The translations under genes were made by a program, and so were the position numbers. Shown here piece after piece: positions 10,353 to 18,433 of a DNA stretch of 64,000 nt. The DNA comes from Opitutus sp. (GTDB lineage Bacteria > Verrucomicrobiota > Verrucomicrobiia > Opitutales > Opitutaceae): contig JACEUQ010000003.1 in assembly GCA_024998815.1 (NCBI GenBank), positions 571,900 through 635,899 of the forward strand. The letters run 5' to 3'. Position 1 is the stretch's first letter, and each line of letters opens with the position of its first letter. The notes beneath the pieces were generated by a model. That model did not search any database. It saw only the letters and a program-made list of their open reading frames with translations, and had not been told where the DNA came from.

Positions 10353-10453
10353 GTTAACCACTAATCTTCACTAATTATCACTAATGCAGACACTCCAATC
10401 TCGGTCACTGTACCGAAGTTGGATTAGTGTCCATTAGTGTTCATTAGTGGTTC
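10353..10453. repeat. Inverted repeat of CACTAAT words between atpD and atpC
   Basis: Left half (10353-10385) carries three CACTAAT words starting AACCACTAAT. Right half (about 10423-10453) carries three ATTAGTG words ending ATTAGTGGTT. The halves pair in 7-10 bp blocks to make a stem of about 30 bp around a roughly 40-base loop, which itself contains GGTCACTGTACC. It is non-coding and fills the atpD-atpC gap. Confidence 0.75.
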
Positions 10454-10458
10454 AAAAA

Positions 10459-10866
10459 ATGGCACTTACACTCGAAATCGTCACCCCGGAAGCCCGGGTT
10501 TATAGCGACACCGTCGACACGGTGGTTGTCCCGACCCTGACCGGTGAAATCGGTATCTTGCCCGGGCACATCCCGTTGTTGACCCAAGTGGTTGGCGGCG
10601 AGTTGCGTCTGATGAAGGACGGCAAGGAGCAGGTGCTGGCGGTGGGCAAAGGTTTTGCCCAGATCGAGTCTGACAAGGTCTCGATTTTGGCCGAGCACGC
10701 GATCACCGAAGAAAAGATCGATGAGAAGGCGGTCGAGGAAGCGCTGAAACGGGCCCAAAACGCGCTCACGGCCTCCGCGCACCTGGATCCCTCTGAGCAA
10801 GAAATCCTGCACGAACTGGTTCGCTTCGCCGGCATCCAGCTCGAACTCAAGCACCGCAAGCGTTAA
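10459..10866 (+). CDS. atpC: ATP synthase F1 subunit epsilon
   Basis: Regulatory and coupling subunit of F1, 135 residues from ATG 10459; an in-frame GTG at 10447 lies in the repeat and is less likely. The N-terminal beta-sandwich motif is visible (LEIVTPEARVYSD..., TGEIGILPGHIPLLTQV), followed by a two-helix C-terminal region (KRAQNALTASAHLDPSEQEI). Last gene of the ATP synthase operon. Confidence 0.94.
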   Translation: MALTLEIVTPEARVYSDTVDTVVVPTLTGEIGILPGHIPLLTQVVGGELRLMKDGKEQVLAVGKGFAQIESDKVSILAEHAITEEKIDEKAVEEALKRAQNALTASAHLDPSEQEILHELVRFAGIQLELKHRKR

Positions 10867-10911
10867 GCTTTACGAGAGAATTATTAGACACGAAAAAGCG
10901 CCGTCCTTTAA

Positions 10912-12947
10912 CCCGAGTTCCGCAGTTGGCGTAGTCGGCAAAAAAAGTTTCAGAGGAGAGCAGATTTTTGGCGGCGGGCGCCTACGAGGGAAGACGAGGT
11001 TTTGGAGGCATGTAGTGCCGAACACCCCGTTGAGGAGCGCTCGGATTTCTGCGATACTGCCGGGCATGTTCCTACGACGTAAGACCAAGTCGGCGCGCGG
11101 GGTCGGTTACAGTTATTGGCACTTGTGCCGGACGGTGCGCACCGCGCGTGGGCCGCGTCAGCAGGTCGTCGCCTCGCTGGGCAAACTCGACGACGCGCAA
11201 CTGGCGGGCTTGCGCGGGGGCTGGGATGATTTACCCGCATTGTTGCGCGGGGAAACTCCGATCCCCAAGCCGGACACCGCACCTCTGCCCGGGCTCGGTT
11301 TGCCGGGCCAGACCGAAGGTGACACCGCACCGCGTTGGGAGCCGGCTGATCTGCGCGCTCTGAGAGTAGAACGCAGCCGCGACTTCGGCGAGTGTTACCT
11401 CGCCCTCTCGCTTTGGCACCGTCTCAAGCTCAATGAGCTGCTCGGCGAGCTTTTGCCCGAGGGCCGCGAGTCGGTGGGCTGGGCGCATACCGCCGCTCTG
11501 CTTACCGTCGCGCGGTTTTGCGCGCAACGCTCTGAACTCGGAGTGGCCGAGCACTGGTATGACACCACCGCGCTCGATGATCTGCTCGGTGTGGACAACC
11601 GGCTGGTCAACGATGACCGGCTCTACCGCGCGCTCGATCAGCTCGGCGAGCACAAGGACGCTCTGTGCGCCCACCTGATGACGCGTTACCGGGAGTGGTT
11701 TGGCGTGCGCTTCGAGTTTTTGCTCTACGATGTGACGAGCACCTACTTCGAGGGCGAGGCGGAGCGCAATCCGCAGGCCCAACGCGGTTACTCGCGAGAT
11801 CAACGCAGCGGCAATAAACAGGTTTGCATCGGCCTGGTCTGCACCCCCGAGGGCCTGCCGCTGAGCTTCGAGGTGTTTGCGGGCAACCGCGCCGATGTGA
11901 GCACGGTCGAGGACATCGTGCGTGCAATGGAAACCAAATACGGCCAGGCCGAACGGATCTGGGTGATGGACCGGGGCATGGTCTCCGAGGCGAACATTAC
12001 TTTCCTGCGCGAACGCAAGGCGCGCTACCTGGTCGGCACGCCGAAAAGCTGGCTGCGCGCCCACGAGCAGACTTTGCTCGAACAATCCGACTGGAAAACC
12101 GTGCAAGACGGGCTGGAGGTGCGCCTGGTCGAACAGCCCGACGGCGAGCCGGGCGAGCGTTACGTGTTATGTCGCAGCGGCGCGCGGGCCGAGAAGGAGC
12201 GCGCGATGCTCCAACGTCAGAGCGAGCGACTGACGGCAGAGTTGATCAAGATCGACGCCTGGCTCAGCCGCACGCCGCAGGCCGATCAGGAAGCCGTGGG
12301 CCGGCGGATCGGCCGGCACCTGGGTAAATATCCCGCCGCCGCCGCGATTGTAATGGCGGAGGTATTACGCGATGGGGAAGGCCGTGCCGGCGCCCTGTGC
12401 ATCAGCAGCCGGCTCGACGCCGGACAAAAGGCGCACCGCCAAAAAGGCGCGTATCTGTTGCGCACCAACTGCGAGGAGACCGATCCGGTCTTGTTGTGGA
12501 AGTGGTATATCCAGCTCACGCAGGCCGAGGCGGCGTTCCGCACAGCCAAAAGCGACCTGGGACTGCGACCGGTGTTTCACCATAAAGAGGACCGCGTCCA
12601 GGCGCATATCCTGGTTTGCTTCCTAGCGTTGGCGCTGTGGCGCACGCTTGAGCAGTGGATGCACTCGAAGGGGCTGGGCACCTGTGCACGGCAATTGGTC
12701 AAGGAAATGGGCGGAATCAAAAGCGTCGATGTTGTCGTGCCCGTGCGCCGGGCCGAAATCACGACCGAACTACGCTTGCGTGTAGTCACCAAGCCAGAAC
12801 CGGCCACCGCCCAGCTTCTCACCCACCTCGGCCTGCGTCTGCCCAAAGGCACCCGCGAAATCAGCAATGTAGTGCCGAAAATCGCCCCTTAAATTACGCA
12901 AGTGCCTCAAATACAACAAAACCATCTTTCGAACTGCGGAACTCGGG
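10912..12947 (+). mobile_element. IS1634-like insertion sequence
   Basis: Perfect 16-bp terminal inverted repeats CCCGAGTTCCGCAGTT (10912-10927) and its complement (12932-12947), flanked by a TTAA direct repeat on each side (10908-10911 and 12948-12951). Length 2036 bp, with one transposase gene. The intact ends, clean target duplication and full-length gene suggest a recent insertion. Confidence 0.88.
11066..12892 (+). CDS. IS1634-family transposase (DDE)
   Basis: 608 residues from ATG 11066; an upstream in-frame start at 11015 is possible. The IS4-superfamily catalytic core is visible: first Asp in FLLYDVTSTYFEGE, second Asp in RIWVMDRGMVSEANI, and the Glu-bearing helix in QAEAAFRTAKSDLGLRPVFH followed by KEDRVQAHI. 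The block between GYSRDQRSGNKQVCIGLV and PLSFEVFAGN is characteristic of IS1634/IS1549-like enzymes. No frameshift. Sole gene of the element. Confidence 0.85.
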   Translation: MFLRRKTKSARGVGYSYWHLCRTVRTARGPRQQVVASLGKLDDAQLAGLRGGWDDLPALLRGETPIPKPDTAPLPGLGLPGQTEGDTAPRWEPADLRALRVERSRDFGECYLALSLWHRLKLNELLGELLPEGRESVGWAHTAALLTVARFCAQRSELGVAEHWYDTTALDDLLGVDNRLVNDDRLYRALDQLGEHKDALCAHLMTRYREWFGVRFEFLLYDVTSTYFEGEAERNPQAQRGYSRDQRSGNKQVCIGLVCTPEGLPLSFEVFAGNRADVSTVEDIVRAMETKYGQAERIWVMDRGMVSEANITFLRERKARYLVGTPKSWLRAHEQTLLEQSDWKTVQDGLEVRLVEQPDGEPGERYVLCRSGARAEKERAMLQRQSERLTAELIKIDAWLSRTPQADQEAVGRRIGRHLGKYPAAAAIVMAEVLRDGEGRAGALCISSRLDAGQKAHRQKGAYLLRTNCEETDPVLLWKWYIQLTQAEAAFRTAKSDLGLRPVFHHKEDRVQAHILVCFLALALWRTLEQWMHSKGLGTCARQLVKEMGGIKSVDVVVPVRRAEITTELRLRVVTKPEPATAQLLTHLGLRLPKGTREISNVVPKIAP

Positions 12948-13028
12948 TTAAGACGGCGCTTTTTTTGCGGGTAAACACCCGATTCAATGCCTTGAAAAGG
13001 GCGGTACCCGAACGGGTAAACCTAGGGT

Positions 13029-13379
13029 TTACTTGTTGATGGTAATGGGACGGCCGTACGCGTCGACCGACGTGTCGTGGGGGACTTGAATGGTGCGCCC
13101 ATCGCTGGTGGTTTCCGTGCGCCAGGTACGAATGGTGCGTGGTTCGTTGGTGAAGGGTTTTTGCGCCCCGCTCACCGTTCCTTCAACAGCCCCGACAGCC
13201 GCACCGACGACATTGCCGCCAACAACGCCGACTACATTTCCAGCCGCTTGTCCAACTGCGGGCCCCGGGTGGGCGGGGTTGGTGGTCGATTTACCTGCGG
13301 GACTGGTGCAACTGGTCAAAAGCGGGGCGAGGACGAGAAATCCGCCGAGAAAAGAACGAGCGCGCAAATGGAAGTTCAT
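13029..13379 (-). CDS. Small glycine-rich lipoprotein
   Basis: 116 residues. N-terminal signal with lipobox LLTSC (Cys24), so probably lipidated and anchored to a membrane. The middle (residues 40-72) is a Gly/Val/Ala-rich repeat-like stretch (VGQAAGNVVGVVGGNVVGAAVG), resembling the glycine-zipper segments of outer-membrane lipoproteins. The C-terminal part is polar (WRTETTSDGRTIQVPHDTSVDAYGRPITINK). No specific family is recognised. It stands alone between the IS and the cytochrome locus. Confidence 0.75.
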   Translation of the reverse strand: MNFHLRARSFLGGFLVLAPLLTSCTSPAGKSTTNPAHPGPAVGQAAGNVVGVVGGNVVGAAVGAVEGTVSGAQKPFTNEPRTIRTWRTETTSDGRTIQVPHDTSVDAYGRPITINK

Positions 13380-13487
13380 AAATGAGGGGTTTGGAGTGTT
13401 GCGGCCGTAAGCCTACCTAGCAGGCAGCAATATTTAAGTCGGCTCATCTGATCGCCCTTAAAATTTACCAGAATGCTTCGAGCCTTT

Positions 13488-13565
13488 TAGCCGCGAAAGA
13501 AAGCAGAGAACACATGGAAATGCAGAGCTTGTTCTTTGCGCTCCTTGCGTTCTTTCGCGGCTAAA
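13488..13565. repeat. Palindromic intergenic repeat (GCCGCGAAAGAA type)
   Basis: TTTAGCCGCGAAAGAA (about 13488-13503) and its complement TTCTTTCGCGGCTAAA (about 13550-13565) bracket a loop of about 46 bases. It lies in the gap between two genes and resembles the arms around the GxxExxY gene at 56118, but carries no gene. Confidence 0.75.
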
Positions 13566-13609
13566 CTGCATGGGTTTAATCCGGCACGTTCGTTACTGTC
13601 TATCGGTGA

Positions 13610-15853
13610 CTACGGCTTCGGCGCTGAACCGCTCACCGATTTATCATTGTTGAAGGCGGACTTAACCGTCGGCGTGAACGTTCCGATGTGATAATTGTGG
13701 CAGAGTGTACAACTATTGCCCGCACCTTGCGGGTTATGGCAACTCGCGCAATTCATCAGGTTCACTTTTTGGAAGTTACTCGTGAATACAGCGGGATTTA
13801 AATTATCCTTAAAGGCCGCTTTATATTGAGCTGCAGGCTCGATCTGGTGGCAGGACTGGCAGCCTTTTTCGCTCAAAAGACTGAAGTGGGTTCCATGATC
13901 GAACTTGGTGAACTTATGCGTTTGGGGATTGGTGGTCGCACTGTGCCAATTGACCACCAGGCCGGCGCCCGGTTTCTGATCAATACTATGGCACTTCGTG
14001 CAACTATTGGTCTCGGCCAACGTTTTAAACTGAAGTCGCGCGTCCGGGGTGGTTGCTTGGGCGGCGGCATATTCCAGCCAGGCTTTCACGAAAGGATCTG
14101 CATGGCCGGTAATACGATACCGAACAGAATAGTCGGAATTGGAGGCATACCAGCCTCCGCCTGAAGTCCACTTTTCACCCGCGATCGGTTTAGGGGCCAC
14201 CGGCGCCACGGGTTTAATTACAACCGGTGCGCTGGGCGCGTCATCAATGATGTCGTCATCCAGAGCCGCAGCCTTGGCTGCTGGCTTTACGGCTGGTTTG
14301 GCTGCAACGGCGGGTGCGGCGGCCAATATATCATCACCTCCAAGAATATCATCGGTGGCTTTGGGGACCGGCTTTACAGGGGCGGGCGCAGCCACCACCA
14401 CCACGGCAACCGGCTTGGGGGCGGCCTTGGCGGGCAGTGCCTGCCCTGCACGGTGAGCGGCAACTTCGATTAATAAATCAGGAATCCACTCAGCCCGCGT
14501 GAAGGCTTGGAGGATTTCGGGCGAAATTGAACCCGCCAGTCCGGCTGCGCTCACCCCGAGCCGTTTTTTGATGGCGTCATGGCCGGAAATAACCAGGTCG
14601 GCAATGAGCTCCTTGGTGGCCCAGGCGAGGGTTTCGGCGGCAGCGTCCAGCTCGGGACGTGAGCGCGGGAGCGACATCAAGTCGACGTCTTTTAATGTCG
14701 CCAGGGCGCCCTGCGCTTTGGCGTCGGACATCAACAAATAACGCATGAAGGGCGTCAGAGGGCCGTCCGCATCGGCGGGCCATTGGCCGAGGGTCGCTGC
14801 GCGGGCTTTAAGGAAGGCCGGATCCAGGCCGGGGACACTTAATACAGCGATACCCGCAGCACCTGGCCGAACAATCGTGTCGCTATGACATTGTGCGCAG
14901 GACTGCTCAAAATTACGCGCCAGCATCAAGCGATTGGCACTGTCGGTGACGTGGCAACTGTTACAGCCTTGCGGGACCGTTTTCTGGTCTTTGGCTGCCG
15001 GGAAGTAGTTTGATATATGCGCGTTGTGATCGAACATGATCCGCGTACGGCGATCGTAGGGATAACTTTTGAAGTCGGGGTGTCCGTTGGGGAAGCCTTC
15101 AAACTGAACGCTATGGCAAACTTGGCAGGACGAATCGGAGACCTTTTTTAGGTCAAAATCGCGCCCGTGGTGCTCCCGATGGCAGGTCGCGCAGGAAACA
15201 TTGCCTTGATGATCCGCAATCGCCCCGACGGCCGTGTTGACTGAGCCGGCGCCGGTGATTTTTTGCGTAATCAGTGCGAGTTCTTCCGCCTTAAGTCCAT
15301 GCGGTTGCATGGGTTGGGCGCCCAGATTATGGCAGGCCATGCAGCGCTCGCTGTTGGCGTGAGAACTGGAAGAAGTAAAAGCGGAGGCCAGCCACGCACT
15401 TGACGTGAGTTGGGCGGTCGAGTGGCACCGATCGCAGGAAATGCCGTCGGCGGCGTGCTGCGCGATCACCGGGCCCGGATTGAAGGTTTGATTCCGGCTG
15501 GGTAAGCCCAGGGCGATTAAAATCGTGCCCAGAGTAAGCGCAACAACCAGCACAACAGCGAGTTTACGCTGGGAGCGGACACTGCGGCGCGGGGTGCACG
15601 GAGGAATGGCTTTGCAGCACGTTCCATCGGGTAGCGGGCCGTCGGCGCATTTACCACCGCGTGAATCGGAGCGGGTGCAATTCCACCGGTCGCCTTCTTT
15701 GCGGGGTTTGCATTCGGTCGTGGCGCGGCACTGACCCTTGCTGTCGGGTCCCAACGGGCACGCGGCACAGGCATCTGCACTGCCGCACTCCCAATCCTGG
15801 TTGGGGCGCTGGTAGCGGCTGAACTTAAAATCGAATCGCTGAAGGCGTTTCAT
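13610..15853 (-). CDS. Decahaem c-type cytochrome with cysteine-rich cytoplasmic N-terminus
   Basis: 747 residues from ATG 15853; a start at 15901 would overlap the preceding gene. Three parts are visible. Residues 1-95 hold ten cysteines (including WECG, ACAAC, CRATTEC, TCC) and no haem motif, predicted to be cytoplasmic. A single membrane helix spans about 97-117. The periplasmic part has ten CxxCH motifs: six at about 140, 171, 221, 243, 297 and 319, and four at about 618, 665, 702 and 715. Between the two haem blocks is an Ala/Pro/Lys linker containing DDILGGDD and DDDIIDD. Last gene of a four-gene operon with a b-type membrane protein and a 4Fe-4S protein. Inferred role: accepting electrons at the inner membrane and passing them across the periplasm. 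Confidence 0.88.
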   Translation of the reverse strand: MKRLQRFDFKFSRYQRPNQDWECGSADACAACPLGPDSKGQCRATTECKPRKEGDRWNCTRSDSRGGKCADGPLPDGTCCKAIPPCTPRRSVRSQRKLAVVLVVALTLGTILIALGLPSRNQTFNPGPVIAQHAADGISCDRCHSTAQLTSSAWLASAFTSSSSHANSERCMACHNLGAQPMQPHGLKAEELALITQKITGAGSVNTAVGAIADHQGNVSCATCHREHHGRDFDLKKVSDSSCQVCHSVQFEGFPNGHPDFKSYPYDRRTRIMFDHNAHISNYFPAAKDQKTVPQGCNSCHVTDSANRLMLARNFEQSCAQCHSDTIVRPGAAGIAVLSVPGLDPAFLKARAATLGQWPADADGPLTPFMRYLLMSDAKAQGALATLKDVDLMSLPRSRPELDAAAETLAWATKELIADLVISGHDAIKKRLGVSAAGLAGSISPEILQAFTRAEWIPDLLIEVAAHRAGQALPAKAAPKPVAVVVVAAPAPVKPVPKATDDILGGDDILAAAPAVAAKPAVKPAAKAAALDDDIIDDAPSAPVVIKPVAPVAPKPIAGEKWTSGGGWYASNSDYSVRYRITGHADPFVKAWLEYAAAQATTPDARLQFKTLAETNSCTKCHSIDQKPGAGLVVNWHSATTNPQTHKFTKFDHGTHFSLLSEKGCQSCHQIEPAAQYKAAFKDNLNPAVFTSNFQKVNLMNCASCHNPQGAGNSCTLCHNYHIGTFTPTVKSAFNNDKSVSGSAPKP

Positions 15854-15872
15854 GTCGGTTTGAGCAGGAGTA

Positions 15873-16697
15873 TCAATTAAACGCCAAAGCCATAAGCCCA
15901 TGCAGCAGCCCCATGAGCAATAGACTAAAGGTGAGCGGAATGTGTATAAACAACCAGTACTTGAGCACGCCTTGGCAGGTCGCTTGCATGTCCAGATTGT
16001 CCTTGGCTTTCACGCACTCGATGACTTCGGCCAGAAAAACGCGTTCCGCGGCCACCATGTAGCGCTGGAGTTGATTGAGTTCTTCGGTGAGGTCGTTCAC
16101 CGGCTTCTCAGAACCGATCAAGTGATGAAAAGTATTCTTTTTAGCAGAGAAATAGGCCTTTAACTTGGATTCATACATGCGTGCCAAGGTAAACGACTTG
16201 GTTTCATTTACGCTTTTCCAGATGATTTTCTCCACATCGGCTTGCAGTTGCTGGCGCAAGCTGGGGATGCGTTCGTACATCAGGTTTTCCCCATATAAAC
16301 GCAGGCGCGAGGGATAGATGCGCGAAAGGATCAGGCCCAGCACACCGCTCAAAGCGACCGCCAAAAAAACACTATAGAGGGCGATCTCAAACAAGCCGTT
16401 CGGCATGCGCAGACCGGTATGAAAAAAGAACACCACGACGGCAAACCAGCCGGCGTAGATATGGAACTGCGTCCACGTCGATGCCTTCAGCAGCGGAATG
16501 AAGGGGAGCTTTTTTCGCGCGTTAAACAGCGCCAGCACCAGGCAGGTGCCGAACAGCGCCGTCCCCGATAATAATCCCGTGGAGCGAATGCCGTTGGCAT
16601 AACTTTCCTGCAGCGCCCAAAAGGCGGCAACCGCCGAAAGGAGCAGGCCAAGGTTGATGAGGCGCCGCTGGGAGAAAAACGTTAGCGTTGAAGCCAT
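15873..16697 (-). CDS. Dihaem b-type membrane protein
   Basis: 274 residues with about five hydrophobic segments: residues 12-28, 42-58, 76-94 and 104-125, then 246-272 after a long polar loop. Four histidines are placed as two pairs with 14-residue spacing on helices (His79/His93 and His252/His266), the usual arrangement for two transmembrane b haems. The roughly 115-residue polar region between the helix groups is helical and charged. Its start overlaps the stop of the 4Fe-4S gene by 16 bases and its stop is 19 bases before the decahaem gene. Inferred role: moving electrons between the cytoplasmic Fe-S protein or quinone pool and the periplasmic decahaem protein. No named family is assigned. 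Confidence 0.75.
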   Translation of the reverse strand: MASTLTFFSQRRLINLGLLLSAVAAFWALQESYANGIRSTGLLSGTALFGTCLVLALFNARKKLPFIPLLKASTWTQFHIYAGWFAVVVFFFHTGLRMPNGLFEIALYSVFLAVALSGVLGLILSRIYPSRLRLYGENLMYERIPSLRQQLQADVEKIIWKSVNETKSFTLARMYESKLKAYFSAKKNTFHHLIGSEKPVNDLTEELNQLQRYMVAAERVFLAEVIECVKAKDNLDMQATCQGVLKYWLFIHIPLTFSLLLMGLLHGLMALAFN

Positions 16698-18391
16698 TTG
16701 GCAAAGGTTTGAGTGTCCTGCATATCAACACGGGTCAGGGCGTCATGCGGGCAGGCGTTGACGCACGCGGGGCCCGTCATTTGTTCGACGCACAGATCGC
16801 ACTTGGCGGCTTTGGTGACCGGTCGATTTTCCTGATCGAGAATGTGTTCGCCGAGTTCATTGCGAATCTCGACCATTTGGATGTTATTATAGGGGCAGCT
16901 GTTGGCGCAGGTGGAGCAACCGATACACGTGGTATCGTTGATGACCACCTGGCCGCCGAGCGCGTTACGATGAATCGCGCCGGTTGGGCAGCCGATCATG
17001 CACACCGGATCGAGGCAGTGCATGCAGGCATTGGCTATCATATAGCGCCCGATCTGGTGTCCGTGCCGGACAAATCGCGGGTTGTTATCGTGCGCCGATG
17101 CACAGGCGCGGATGCAGTCGTCGCAGCGCGTGCAGCGGTCCAAATCCATCACCATGGTGGCGCGTCCGTTGATGAAGCGATTGTCCACCAAGAACTCCAC
17201 GACGTCCGTCGACAACTCGCCGTCGCGGCGGTCGTTGATTTGTTTGTTTTGGGCAACAATCGGCGGGGGGAATGACGCTTGGGGGATTTTCGGCAGAATA
17301 TATTGTTCGACCACCGAAGTCGGAACAACCAGCACGTCGACGTAGCCGAGCGCGCGCAGTGTATATTGAAGCGGCGCCGAATCCTTGGTGTTCCAGTTGT
17401 GCGCGATCTCGTCGAAGCCGAACATTTGGCCGCGGGAGAGGTAACTCGCGGTGCGTTCGCCCTGATTATACTTTTGGCTCATGCGCGCAAACCCGGCGCG
17501 AATAAGAACTAGGCCGTTGGCGTATTGACCTTCCTCGGCGATCAGCGGCTCCTCTTTAATGCGCTCCTCGGGCGCGACGTCCCGATTTTTTTTGTAATTC
17601 GAATGCCAGTCAAAGCTGCCGTAGGTCTCGAAACGGGTTTGATTGGCGACCTCTTTAAGCTCCGCAGGGCTGAGGTCTTTGAAATACTTGGTTTCGCGGA
17701 GGTGGTTCTCCAGTGAATACTTGCGATAGTTTGTGTCAATGAACTGTTTGATCTCCGGGGCGCGTAAACGCAGTTCACGCAGGCCTTGCCAGCGGATTTC
17801 GAGCAGTTCGCAATCTTCCTCGGCAAAAATGGTAGCAGTACGCGGGGTTCGGCTCAAAGCGGCAATTTCGCCGAAGAACATTCCTGCGGTTAATACAGCG
17901 GTTCCGCCTTTGAGGACACTGGGGATGTCGTGCAGAAAAATGGCCGTGGTATCATCCCCCTTTTCATGCTCGGCACCCGCTTTGGCTTCTTTATAGCGAC
18001 GCAGGCTACGCACTTCGGGATAACGCGCATTGCCCCACAACTGGCGCAGGGTAGAGAGAAAGTCCTTCTTCTCGGGTTGCCGGCGGCCAAGTACCTCCGC
18101 AGGAATGGCATCCTTGCCCAAGGCGACCCGTACGCTGCCCGTTATAATGAAAAAGGCTGAATTGCCGTAGTCACCTTCACGGACGATGACCTGATTTTTT
18201 TTAAACGAACGCAGACCGGTGTCGTTTAAAAGAATGTCGGGCAGTGAGGTGCTGGCGGGAAACCGGCTGGCGTCGATTTGGCTAAACGGCGGAATGGATA
18301 AAATCCGCGCCACCGCCACCGCGCCCATGGCACTTTCGAAGGGAACGTCCCAGCGTTGAGGGCGGGAAATGGTGGCGGGGGCTTCAGACAT
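16682..18391 (-). CDS. Cyclic-nucleotide-binding-domain protein fused to four [4Fe-4S] clusters
   Basis: 569 residues, no signal peptide, cytoplasmic. Residues about 60-220 form a cNMP-binding domain with the phosphate-binding cassette FFGEIAALSRTPRTATI and a roughly 60-residue insertion. Residues about 235-365 form a second, degenerate cNMP-type domain (GQMFGFDEIA). Residues 415-550 carry 16 cysteines in four groups (CTRCDDCIRAC, CMHCLDPVCMIGCP, CIGCSTCANSC, CDLC...CVNACP), like the DmsB/NrfC family of electron-transfer subunits. Joining a second-messenger sensor to a Fe-S wire suggests that electron flow is gated by a ligand; that is inference. Second gene of the operon. Confidence 0.85.
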   Translation of the reverse strand: MSEAPATISRPQRWDVPFESAMGAVAVARILSIPPFSQIDASRFPASTSLPDILLNDTGLRSFKKNQVIVREGDYGNSAFFIITGSVRVALGKDAIPAEVLGRRQPEKKDFLSTLRQLWGNARYPEVRSLRRYKEAKAGAEHEKGDDTTAIFLHDIPSVLKGGTAVLTAGMFFGEIAALSRTPRTATIFAEEDCELLEIRWQGLRELRLRAPEIKQFIDTNYRKYSLENHLRETKYFKDLSPAELKEVANQTRFETYGSFDWHSNYKKNRDVAPEERIKEEPLIAEEGQYANGLVLIRAGFARMSQKYNQGERTASYLSRGQMFGFDEIAHNWNTKDSAPLQYTLRALGYVDVLVVPTSVVEQYILPKIPQASFPPPIVAQNKQINDRRDGELSTDVVEFLVDNRFINGRATMVMDLDRCTRCDDCIRACASAHDNNPRFVRHGHQIGRYMIANACMHCLDPVCMIGCPTGAIHRNALGGQVVINDTTCIGCSTCANSCPYNNIQMVEIRNELGEHILDQENRPVTKAAKCDLCVEQMTGPACVNACPHDALTRVDMQDTQTFAKWLQR

Positions 18392-18433
18392 AGTTCCAGT
18401 GGTTAACAGCCTTTGATTAGCGCTCGCAGCCGT

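Larger units (their letters stand above)
10893..12966 (+). terminator. atp operon terminator, split by an insertion sequence
   Basis: The left stem arm AAAAAGCGCCGTC (10893-10905) and the right arm GACGGCGCTTTTT (12952-12964) are perfect complements but are separated by about 2 kb. Removing the IS and one TTAA copy restores a 13-bp stem with the 6-base loop CTTTAA and a T-run: a classic intrinsic terminator 26 bases after the atpC stop. The IS landed in the loop. Confidence 0.8.
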
